From the NCBI GenBank assembly GCA_012729405.1, contig JAAYDH010000026.1:1-26776 (forward strand): a stretch of DNA of 26,776 nt, given 5' to 3'. Made by a program: the position numbers and the translations under genes. This DNA is from Erysipelotrichaceae bacterium. Lineage in GTDB: Bacteria; Bacillota_I; Bacilli_A; RFN20; CAG-826. Under the pieces are notes generated by a model. That model was given only the letters and a program-made list of their open reading frames with translations, had not been told where the DNA came from and searched no databases. Shown here piece by piece: positions 1 through 5,913 of the stretch (positions are counted from its first letter, which is position 1; each line of letters opens with the position of its first letter).

Positions 1-1
1 G

Positions 2-1660
2 CTTTTAAAATATTTAATGAAGAAAACTTCATTACTTTCTTCCTATAACGCGAACATGGTCTCCATTGTCAACGGAAGACCCAGAACCCTTTCCTTGATT
101 GAAATTCTCGATGCTTATATCGCTCACCAAGTCGAAGTCATCACTCGTCAGAGCCGCTTTGACTTAATAAAATTCTCTGATCGACTCCACATTGTCACCG
201 GTTTAATCACTGCTTCTTTATCCATCAATGAAGTTGTGGATATTATCCGCAAGAGCAAAGATAAAAACGATTCAAAAATCAATTTGAGCAAGCGTTTTGG
301 TTTTACCAACGAGCAAGCGGAAGCTATCGTTACGATGCCACTTTACAAGTTAAGCCACACCGATGAAGAAGTTCTCGAAAAGGAGAAAATCCAACTCGAA
401 AAAGACATCGCTGCTCTCAATGATATTCTTGGTGATGAAAACAAGTTAAATCGTGTCCTCATCAAGGATTTAAAACAATTGAGCGTTAAGTATGGTGATG
501 ATCGTCGCACCGCAATCGAAGACAAAATTGAGATGGAACCGATTGATAAGCGCGACTTAATCGCCAAAGAAGCGGTTATCGTCGCTGCGACACGTGATGG
601 TTATATCAAACGTTCATCGATCAAATCATACAAAGGCTCAGGAGCTGATGCTCTACCGGGCCTTAAGAGCGGAGATTGCCTCGTCAGTGCCGGAGAAGCT
701 TTCACGACGGATTATTTAGTCTGCTTCACGAATTTAGGCAACTACGCCTGTATTCCGGTTCATAAAATAATCGAGTCGAAATGGAAGGATGAAGGCGTTC
801 ATCTCAACACTTTCGTTACTCTCGGAGCAGGTGAAAAAGTGATTAAAGCAATCGCAATCAGCAAATTTAGAGATGACATCTATCTCGCTGTTTTGAGTCG
901 GTTCGGTCAAATCAAGAGAATGGCGAGCACAGCCCTTGATGTCGGTTCTCGTCCACGTTTATCACGCTATATGCGCCTTTTATCAAGCGACGAGGTTGCT
1001 GACGTACAAGTGTTAACGGGTAACAGCGATTTACTAGTTTTAACTAGTAATGGATATGCGACTCGCTTCAACGAAAACGAGTTAACCATCCTCAGTTCGA
1101 AGGCTGGAGGCGTTAAATCAGTCACTGGTTTAGGTAAGAACCAAACCGTGAGCTTATTCGCTTTTAATGGTGAAGAAAAAGGCAAAATTCTCATCTTCAC
1201 GGATAAAGGCCATGAGCGCGTTTTAGATCCTAATAAGGTTCCGTGCACGCCGCGCCTAGGTAAGCCCATGCTTATCATGCCTTGCTTCAAGAGCGATACT
1301 CATCGCATCGTCTATGCACTAAAGGCAAAAACTCAAGTTAATGGCGATTATACCGTCAACCTCGGCCTTAATAATCAAATCGTTTTTGCTTATAAGGTTG
1401 AGGATTTATATCTAACAGATATAAACAAGTACGCGAAGAAGAATATCTCGATTCCGAGCAAAACGAGAGTTGATTATGTCTTTGATGATTCTCTCGACTA
1501 TATCTATAAGGACACTGTGTCTCACCCCATCATTCAAAAGGAACCGAAGGAAAAAGCTGTTCCATCAGCCGAAGAGATGATGTCCGATTCTTCGGAAAAG
1601 TCTAGTAAAGAAGAAGCGGGAACTTTCGAGCAGATTTCAATATTCGATGACGAAGAATAA
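2..1660 (+). CDS. parC: DNA topoisomerase IV subunit A, 3' part (5' end outside window)
   Basis: This is the C-terminal part of the DNA-binding and cleavage subunit of topoisomerase IV, which with ParE decatenates daughter chromosomes. The reading frame is open from base 2, so the gene enters from the left edge; the first ATG, at 17, is internal. What is visible is the end of the breakage-reunion domain and its coiled coil (SYNANMVSI, then ILDAYIAHQVEV, RLHIVTGLI and DERRT), followed by the beta-pinwheel C-terminal domain (repeats such as GYIKR, GQIKRM, GYATRF). SYNANMV and REILDAYI-like motifs favour ParC over GyrA, and I see no canonical GyrA box in the tail. The last 40 or so residues are charged and Ser-rich, a usual ParC end. 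The active-site Tyr lies upstream, outside the window. I am confident of the family and slightly less so of ParC versus GyrA. Confidence 0.93.
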   Translation, partial: LLKYLMKKTSLLSSYNANMVSIVNGRPRTLSLIEILDAYIAHQVEVITRQSRFDLIKFSDRLHIVTGLITASLSINEVVDIIRKSKDKNDSKINLSKRFGFTNEQAEAIVTMPLYKLSHTDEEVLEKEKIQLEKDIAALNDILGDENKLNRVLIKDLKQLSVKYGDDRRTAIEDKIEMEPIDKRDLIAKEAVIVAATRDGYIKRSSIKSYKGSGADALPGLKSGDCLVSAGEAFTTDYLVCFTNLGNYACIPVHKIIESKWKDEGVHLNTFVTLGAGEKVIKAIAISKFRDDIYLAVLSRFGQIKRMASTALDVGSRPRLSRYMRLLSSDEVADVQVLTGNSDLLVLTSNGYATRFNENELTILSSKAGGVKSVTGLGKNQTVSLFAFNGEEKGKILIFTDKGHERVLDPNKVPCTPRLGKPMLIMPCFKSDTHRIVYALKAKTQVNGDYTVNLGLNNQIVFAYKVEDLYLTDINKYAKKNISIPSKTRVDYVFDDSLDYIYKDTVSHPIIQKEPKEKAVPSAEEMMSDSSEKSSKEEAGTFEQISIFDDEE

Positions 1661-1674
1661 CATACTTTGTATGT
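1660..1674. repeat. Short perfect dyad after parC
   Basis: ACATAC and GTATGT are separated by TTT, starting on the last base of the parC stop codon. The 6-bp stem has a 3-base loop and no T-tract follows, so it is a poor terminator. It could be a small operator or just chance. A similar TTT-centred dyad precedes the mazF-like gene. Confidence 0.3.
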
Positions 1675-1681
1675 TCTATAA

Positions 1682-1714
1682 TGAAAATAGTTATATTTTA
1701 GTAGTTTTTTAGTA
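1682..1714 (-). repeat. 11-bp periodic TACTA array (copy 1), parC-yqeG spacer
   Basis: Read on the minus strand, three consecutive 11-bp units begin TACTA, TACTA and AACTA: TACTAAAAAAC, TACTAAAATAT, AACTATTTTCA. The 20 nt at 1698-1717 are identical to 15377-15396 in the tkt promoter region. No minus-strand gene starts here, so any role would act on the rightward yqeG operon or on something other than transcription. Confidence 0.6.
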
Positions 1715-1782
1715 TATCAATTTTGTAGATTCAATCTTCTCTTTCACTTTATAGAGGAGGTCAATTTACCAATTTGTTCGTA

Positions 1783-1815
1783 TTGCTAGTCAATCACTTA
1801 TTTTTGATATAAAAT
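1783..1815 (+). promoter_or_regulatory. Possible promoter for the yqeG operon
   Basis: A -35-like TTGCTA at 1783-1788 and a -10-like TATAAA at 1808-1813 (in TGATATAAAA, an extended -10 look) are separated by 19 bp, longer than the ideal 17. AAAGG at 1816-1820 then serves as the ribosome binding site nine bases before the yqeG ATG. There is no terminator after parC, so read-through is equally possible. Confidence 0.3.
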
Positions 1816-1829
1816 AAAGGTTAGAAACT

Positions 1830-2363
1830 ATGTGCTTAAACAGAAGAGTCTTTGCATATGCAAAATCAATTTATGACATCGAGATTCAATTTTTCACTCA
1901 ACAAGGTGTTGAATATTTGCTGATTGATTTGGATAATACGCTCGACTCATATCGACTGTATTATCCAACTTTGCGAGCAATTAATTATATTAATTCTCTT
2001 ATCGACGCTGGAATCAAACCGATTATTGTCTCTAATAATCGCGGAAAAAGAGTTAAGACATATTCAAACTTTTTGCAAATTGATTGCATCAGCCAAGCGA
2101 TGAAACCGTTTCCAAAAAAAATTATTGAATATTTAAAAGCTAATGATATAAGTCATGACAAAGTCATGATTATTGGAGACCAACTGATGACCGATGTCGG
2201 AGCAGCTAATGCTGCTAACATTAGAGTCGTATTAACTGATAAAATAGTATCAGAAGACCAATGGACGACAAGATTTAATCGACTATTTGATCGACCCCTT
2301 CGCAAGCGAATGGAAAAACAAGGAAAGTTACCAAACTGGAGGACTTTATATGGGAAAAGTTAA
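1830..2363 (+). CDS. yqeG: YqeG family HAD-type phosphatase
   Basis: This is a 177-residue HAD superfamily (class IIIA) phosphatase of the YqeG family, conserved next to yqeH in Bacillota. The natural substrate is not established. The signature motifs are present: DLDNTLD with nucleophile Asp33 and Asp35 (motif I), VSNN (motif II), the Lys in MKPFPKK (motif III) and GDQLMTD (motif IV). There is no signal peptide, so it should be cytosolic. The ATG at 1830 is preceded by AAAGG at a good distance. Its 3' end overlaps the start of yqeH by 14 bp, which implies translational coupling. Length matches the B. subtilis protein (about 170 residues). Confidence 0.9.
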   Translation: MCLNRRVFAYAKSIYDIEIQFFTQQGVEYLLIDLDNTLDSYRLYYPTLRAINYINSLIDAGIKPIIVSNNRGKRVKTYSNFLQIDCISQAMKPFPKKIIEYLKANDISHDKVMIIGDQLMTDVGAANAANIRVVLTDKIVSEDQWTTRFNRLFDRPLRKRMEKQGKLPNWRTLYGKS

Positions 2364-3492
2364 AAGAGTAATGCGCTGCTATCACTGCGGTGATATTTTG
2401 CAGAGTGTTAAACAGCACGAAAAAGGATATATCGAAAAGAGTTTTCTCCTTGCCCCTAACGCTGATAAGGAAGTCCTTTACTGCCACGGCTGTTACGAAA
2501 AGATGAAAGCCATTAACACTGGAATGCTTGAACGAGATGCGGATGAGGAAATTTTGAAGATTCTCGATGATGCAGTTGCGACCGACGCGATGGTGATTTG
2601 GGTTATCGATTTATTCTCTTTTAATGGCACATTAAACCCTGATGTAGTAAATAAAATCAAAGGTTTGAAGGTTATTATCGCAGCGACAAAATTAGACCTC
2701 TTCCCAAAGGGAACAAAGAGAGAGGGCCTTATCCAATTTGTTAATGAACGATTCGTGGAATTTGGGCTTACTCCCTATAAAGTTGTTCTTTTTGGCAACA
2801 CTGATGAAATCGATGTCGGCCAGTCGTTAGATAAATTATCTGAAGCGAGAGCGGGACACGATGTTTATATGATCGGTTCTATTGCTTCTGGAAAGACTAC
2901 CCTCATCAACAAGATGCTTAAGAGCTATTCCAACAAGACTCGACGCGCTATTAGAACTGAATATTATCCTGGCACATCCGTGAAATTATTAGATATTCCT
3001 CTATCCAATTCCGCCTCCTTATACGAAGTTCCTGGATTCTCTCTTGTTACATCCGTCCTCGGAAAAGTTGAGAAAGATGTCCAAAAAATTATTATTCCAA
3101 AGAAGAGTATCAAAATCACCAATAAAACTTTGTCTCCTGGCGAAGCTCTCTTGGTGGGTTCATTAGCATGTTTTGAATTAATCAGTGGAAAAGCAACCTC
3201 CATCAAGCTTTATGCATCAGAGATGGTGGAATCTAAGAAAATTGTCGCTAAGAAAGTTCGCGAATTAATGGAAGAAAACCTGGAGAAGAAGTATCTACGT
3301 CCAGTAAGCGCCCGGTTTACAACCTTCACAGATTTTGATTTGTTCGATTATACGATGGAAAAAGATGGTAAAGTTCACGACATTAGCATCGCTGGCCTCT
3401 GCTGGATTTCCTTCGTCGCCCGCGGCCAAGTCATTCGCGTAATGATCCCGAAAGGAGCCGCGGTCAAAGAGTACCTCGGAAAATTAAGGTAA
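2350..3492 (+). CDS. yqeH: Ribosome biogenesis GTPase YqeH (circularly permuted)
   Basis: This is a circularly permuted GTPase needed for 30S subunit maturation. I place the start at 2350 rather than at an upstream in-frame ATG (2287) because TGGAGGA lies seven bases ahead and the product then begins just before the zinc finger. That gives 380 residues; B. subtilis YqeH has about 366. Zinc ligands are C10-x2-C13 and C45-x2-C48. The permuted order is visible: G4 TKLD (113-116) precedes the P-loop GSIASGKT (176-183), then PGTS, then the G3 region. G3 reads EVPG (226-229) where DTPG is normal, and the P-loop lacks the usual NVGKS sequence. A C-terminal region follows. It sits between yqeG and yqeI with very tight spacing; aroE, often found here in Bacillota, is absent. 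Confidence 0.92.
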   Translation: MGKVKRVMRCYHCGDILQSVKQHEKGYIEKSFLLAPNADKEVLYCHGCYEKMKAINTGMLERDADEEILKILDDAVATDAMVIWVIDLFSFNGTLNPDVVNKIKGLKVIIAATKLDLFPKGTKREGLIQFVNERFVEFGLTPYKVVLFGNTDEIDVGQSLDKLSEARAGHDVYMIGSIASGKTTLINKMLKSYSNKTRRAIRTEYYPGTSVKLLDIPLSNSASLYEVPGFSLVTSVLGKVEKDVQKIIIPKKSIKITNKTLSPGEALLVGSLACFELISGKATSIKLYASEMVESKKIVAKKVRELMEENLEKKYLRPVSARFTTFTDFDLFDYTMEKDGKVHDISIAGLCWISFVARGQVIRVMIPKGAAVKEYLGKLR

Positions 3493-3494
3493 TT

Positions 3495-3788
3495 ATGTTA
3501 ACCGCAAGTGAAAAGAAACAACTCCGCGTGTTGGCCGAAAAGCTGACCACTAGATATCAGATCGGCAAGAACGAGATCTCCAATTCTCTTATTTGCATGC
3601 TTGATAAAGCTTTAATCGCGAAAGAGCTCATCAAGATTGATGTTCAAAAAGGAGCATCCTCTTCGGTGATGGCTTTAGCCCTGGATTTATCAACTCAGCT
3701 AAAAGCTGATATTGTCCAAGTCGTCGGTGGTGTTATCGTCTTATTTAGACGAAACAAAGAAAAACCCATCATTAAATTTACAAAATAA
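3495..3788 (+). CDS. yqeI: YhbY/YqeI family RNA-binding protein (CRM domain)
   Basis: This is a 97-residue single CRM-domain protein of the YhbY family, which binds pre-ribosomal particles or 50S subunits. It is recognisable from LTASEKKQLRVLAEKL at the N-terminus, QIGKNEIS (the usual GKxG loop, here with N-E in place of a Gly), the ALIAKELIKIDV strand, and VVGGVIVLFRR near the C-terminus, all in the same order and length as B. subtilis YqeI. It begins two bases after the yqeH stop codon, with AAGG just inside the yqeH end as ribosome binding site. Its place between yqeH and nadD is conserved across Bacillota. Confident on family; the precise RNA target is unknown. Confidence 0.9.
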   Translation: MLTASEKKQLRVLAEKLTTRYQIGKNEISNSLICMLDKALIAKELIKIDVQKGASSSVMALALDLSTQLKADIVQVVGGVIVLFRRNKEKPIIKFTK

Positions 3789-3790
3789 AC

Positions 3791-4867
3791 ATGAACAAAA
3801 TCATTTTTGGAGGAGGATTTGATCCGATTCATCTCGGTCATATTAACATGGCGCAATTAGCCTCAAGGCATTTTGACGCTGATGTCATTTTTGTTCCGTC
3901 TCCAATTTCGATTTGGAAAGAGGAATCAGCTCCGATTAAAGACAAAGTGGAGATGATCAAACTTTCCATTGAAGGCGATAAGCGCTTTAGTATCGATTTA
4001 TTCGAAGTGAATAGTGGAAAAAATCATAACTATTCCATCGACACGATCAAGTACTTTAAAAACAAATATCCCACCGATCAGCTTTTCTATCTCGTCGGTG
4101 GTGATCAGGTCAATGAATTTCATCGCTGGAAGGACGCTCTAGAGCTTTCTAAGCTCGCAAAGGTCATTTATATGGCCCGTCCAGATTACGACCTTAGCAA
4201 AGAGAATATCGAAAAATTCAATATGCTTAAGGTTCCTGGAAGAATGGTGGATGTCAGCGCGAGCGAGATTCGCTCTTTTCAATCCCTTAAAATTGATGAG
4301 AAAGTGATGAAATATATCGAAGACAACGAACTTTATTATATAAAGAAGATAAAATCCTATCTCGGAGATGTCCGATATAATCACAGTAAGGGCGTAGCTA
4401 ATTTAGCGTTTGCAATCGCGAAGAAACATCGTATTAGAAACAAGGATCTATACTATGTATCAGGTTTCCTTCACGATATCGGCAAAGAGTCGAGGAGTCT
4501 GATGGATATTATGAATAAGCATTTTAAAAAATATCTCGACTTGCCTTCATTTTCATTTCACCAATTCGTCGGATCATACATTGCAAAAGCTGATTTTGCC
4601 ATTCGCAATCGTTCAATTCTCAAAGCAATTGAGTTCCACGCGACAGGAAACGAAAAAATGGACAAGATGGGTCGAGTGATCTACGCTGCCGATAAGATTG
4701 ATCCGAACCGAGATTATGACTCGCAATATATGATTGATGCAATGATGGAAGATATCGATGGCGGATTCAAACTCATCTTAAGCGAGAATAAGAAGTTTTT
4801 AGAAGAGAATCGAAAGAACATCGATAATCGTTTAACAAAGAGTTGTTTTAATTACTATCTGAACTAA
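3791..4867 (+). CDS. nadD-yqeK: Bifunctional nicotinate-nucleotide adenylyltransferase / HD-domain Ap4A hydrolase-like (NadD-YqeK fusion)
   Basis: This is a 358-residue fusion. Residues 1 to about 185 are NadD, which adenylates nicotinate mononucleotide to deamido-NAD: GGGFDPIHLGH at 7-17 is the nucleotidyltransferase signature and SASEIR at 156-161 is the second ATP-binding motif. Residues from about 190 to 358 are a YqeK-type HD phosphohydrolase: H198, H228-D229 (FLHDIGKE), H257, H283 (EFHATG) and D301 (AADKIDPNRDYDS). YqeK proteins are reported as symmetrical Ap4A hydrolases. In Bacillus the two are separate adjacent genes; the fused form is known from Mollicutes. The ATG follows the yqeI stop by two bases and has no clear ribosome binding site, so coupling to yqeI is likely. 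RsfS, usually next, is missing; a terminator follows instead. Confidence 0.93.
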   Translation: MNKIIFGGGFDPIHLGHINMAQLASRHFDADVIFVPSPISIWKEESAPIKDKVEMIKLSIEGDKRFSIDLFEVNSGKNHNYSIDTIKYFKNKYPTDQLFYLVGGDQVNEFHRWKDALELSKLAKVIYMARPDYDLSKENIEKFNMLKVPGRMVDVSASEIRSFQSLKIDEKVMKYIEDNELYYIKKIKSYLGDVRYNHSKGVANLAFAIAKKHRIRNKDLYYVSGFLHDIGKESRSLMDIMNKHFKKYLDLPSFSFHQFVGSYIAKADFAIRNRSILKAIEFHATGNEKMDKMGRVIYAADKIDPNRDYDSQYMIDAMMEDIDGGFKLILSENKKFLEENRKNIDNRLTKSCFNYYLN

Positions 4868-4892
4868 TTCAACAAAACATACAAAAAGAAAT

Positions 4893-4916
4893 GATGGTGG
4901 AAAAGCCATCTTTTTT
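4893..4916 (+). terminator. Rho-independent terminator of the yqeG-nadD operon
   Basis: GATGGT pairs with GCCATC (one G-T pair) around the loop GGAAAA and is followed by six T. It lies 25 bp after the nadD-yqeK stop codon, on the correct strand, and closes the rightward gene block. A second, T-less dyad follows at once (GTTAA-t-GAAG / CTTC-TTAAC, 4917-4937). Confidence 0.75.
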
Positions 4917-5031
4917 GTTAATGAAGTTCTTCTTAACGCTTTAACCTAATACATTAAACCAATCTTGAGGATCAGAAATAATATAAACACATATCTAAAC
5001 GGATTCATTTCTCTATATAAGGAGGGGGGAG

Positions 5032-5040
5032 TGTGGATAA
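5032..5040 (-). promoter_or_regulatory. DnaA-box consensus match
   Basis: The + strand reads TGTGGATAA, the exact complement of the consensus DnaA box TTATCCACA. It lies 19 bp left of the dif-like site. A single box cannot prove DnaA binding. The copy at 5174-5182 is in the opposite orientation, so the two boxes flank dif. Confidence 0.4.
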
Positions 5041-5059
5041 ACATCTTAAAAAATATACC

Positions 5060-5087
5060 ACTTCGCATAATGTCCGTTATGTTAACC
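5060..5087 (+). other. dif: dif-like XerC/XerD recombination site
   Basis: This is a 28-bp site with the canonical 11-6-11 architecture: left (XerC) arm ACTTCGCATAA, centre TGTCCG, right (XerD) arm TTATGTTAACC. The inner CATAA/TTATG dyad is perfect. Compared from memory, the left arm starts ACTTC like the Bacillus dif and continues CGCATAA-TGT like the E. coli dif, and the right arm matches E. coli TTATGTTAA. Gene direction switches from rightward to leftward across this spot and an XerD gene lies 2.06 kb to the right. Dif sites resolve chromosome dimers at the replication terminus, so this probably marks it. A plasmid or phage Xer site is less likely given the housekeeping surroundings. Confidence 0.85.
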
Positions 5088-5173
5088 ATGAAATACTTTT
5101 ATATAGATATAGTCAGCATTTGTTTTAAATCATAAGAAAAGAATCGGTTTATCTCGTTGACCTGATAAGTAAG

Positions 5174-5182
5174 TTTTCCACA
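5174..5182 (+). promoter_or_regulatory. DnaA-box-like match
   Basis: TTTTCCACA fits the relaxed DnaA consensus TTWTNCACA. It lies 87 bp right of the dif-like site. A one-mismatch relative, TTATCCACT, occurs inside the mazF-like gene at 5388-5396. Confidence 0.3.
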
Positions 5183-5191
5183 GATTATTCG

Positions 5192-5224
5192 TATTAAATA
5201 TCTACTAGAAAACTACTAACGGTA
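5192..5224 (+). repeat. 11-bp periodic TACTA array (copy 2), end of mazF-like gene
   Basis: Units TATTAAATATC, TACTAGAAAAC and TACTAACGGTA run at exact 11-bp spacing. The middle stretch TACTAGAAAACTACTAA differs by one base from the core at 1698-1717 and 15377-15396. It overlaps the stop codon of the leftward mazF-like gene (CTA at 5216-5218). Confidence 0.55.
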
Positions 5225-5803
5225 TTCACCACTTTTGTCATTATTGCCCATTATTAAAAGGTTTATATAAGCTTGTTTGATTAGATCTAACTTTTTTTCT
5301 TCTAACCTATACATTTCATCAATGGGATCGTTGGTTTCCCTAAATTGATTCTCCTGTCCAATCGCAAACTTGGTGTAAATGCGAAGTTTATCCACTGCGC
5401 GAATTTGATTGATGACCGCCAAGGTGCTGTGCGTTGTTTTTAGGCATGGAATGATTCCTAAATCGACATCGCTCCTCGGATGACCACCATTTCTATTCGT
5501 TTTTAAAGGGCAAACGATGACCAATGGGTTAAATTCACCTGAATCCACTAAAACGACTCCGTAATGACGATTAGAGAATTCGGCGTTCACATTGATTCCC
5601 CAGTCAAATTCGAGTATCTCGCCTCTTTTTAGGTCATATCGGAGCTTGTACTTCTCAGCAAAGGAAGAATACTCTAACTGCCTTCTAATCCAATCCAGTT
5701 CCTCTTTTCGACCAATCATCTTGCTCGGCATGTTTTTATTTTCAAAATCGACATTATCTGTCCACCGGTATTTACCTGTACCGTAATATATTGGGCTATT
5801 CAT
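5216..5803 (-). CDS. PemK/MazF-like endoribonuclease-family protein, N-terminally extended
   Basis: This is a 195-residue protein. From about residue 58 onward it reads like the MazF/PemK fold: KRGEILEFDWG (first strand, normally RGDI), SNRHYGVVLVD (the RPALVLS-like strand with the conserved Arg), VIVCPLKTN (the strand carrying the conserved Thr) and LAVINQIRAVDKLRI. MazF toxins are mRNA interferases of about 110 residues. Here some 55 residues precede the fold and a helical tail follows, so it is a longer subfamily. The ATG at 5803 has GGGAGG eight bases upstream. No antitoxin (MazE/AbrB-like) gene lies beside it; deoB, behind a terminator, is upstream. It stands alone beside the dif region, in a plausible insertion spot. 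Whether it is toxic cannot be inferred. Confidence 0.7.
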   Translation of the reverse strand: MNSPIYYGTGKYRWTDNVDFENKNMPSKMIGRKEELDWIRRQLEYSSFAEKYKLRYDLKRGEILEFDWGINVNAEFSNRHYGVVLVDSGEFNPLVIVCPLKTNRNGGHPRSDVDLGIIPCLKTTHSTLAVINQIRAVDKLRIYTKFAIGQENQFRETNDPIDEMYRLEEKKLDLIKQAYINLLIMGNNDKSGEYR

Positions 5804-5818
5804 AGAAAAGACCTCCCA

Positions 5819-5831
5819 ATAACTTTGTTAT
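5819..5831. repeat. Small dyad in the mazF-like leader
   Basis: ATAAC and GTTAT flank TTT, just upstream of the ribosome binding site of the mazF-like gene (ACCTCC on the + strand, 5811-5816). It could be an operator or a weak leader hairpin. I did not find a convincing promoter here. Confidence 0.25.
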
Positions 5832-5860
5832 CTCTTTTTTGATTAAAAGTTGGAAATAAA

Positions 5861-5893
5861 AATGAAAAATAAGTAGGATTGCGCCTACTTATT
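5861..5893 (-). terminator. Terminator of the asp23-deoB operon
   Basis: This is a perfect 10-bp stem, AATAAGTAGG (5868-5877) with CCTACTTATT (5884-5893), around a 6-base loop. Read leftward it is followed by TTTCATTTTTA. It lies 20 bp beyond the deoB stop codon and separates the operon from the mazF-like gene. Confidence 0.8.
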
Positions 5894-5913
5894 CTAATTA
5901 ATTATTTATCGTA

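Larger units (their letters stand above)
4917..5215. other. Gene-free spacer at the strand switch (dif region)
   Basis: About 300 bp separate the rightward genes from the leftward genes. They contain an imperfect dyad at 4917-4937, a G-rich purine run at 5019-5030 that looks like a perfect ribosome binding site, a DnaA-box match at 5032-5040, the dif-like site at 5060-5087, a second DnaA-box-like match at 5174-5182 and the start of a TACTA array. Two very short GTG-started frames (5031-5135 and 5033-5128) follow the purine run but overlap the dif site and resemble nothing I know. I consider the region non-coding. Confidence 0.7.

Noticed and set aside
2287..2349. Upstream ATG start for yqeH adding 21 residues.
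   Set aside because: It lies deep inside yqeG without a ribosome binding site, while the ATG at 2350 has TGGAGGA and gives the family N-terminus with the zinc finger.
5031..5135. Two overlapping GTG-started frames of 34 and 31 codons (5031-5135, 5033-5128) behind a perfect ribosome binding site.
   Set aside because: Both run through the dif-like site and the DnaA box, have no recognisable similarity and are very short. Overlap with a functional DNA site argues against coding.
4917..5215. A replication origin, suggested by DnaA boxes.
   Set aside because: There are only two boxes, no dnaA/dnaN nearby, genes converge rather than diverge here, and a dif-like site is present, all pointing to a terminus.
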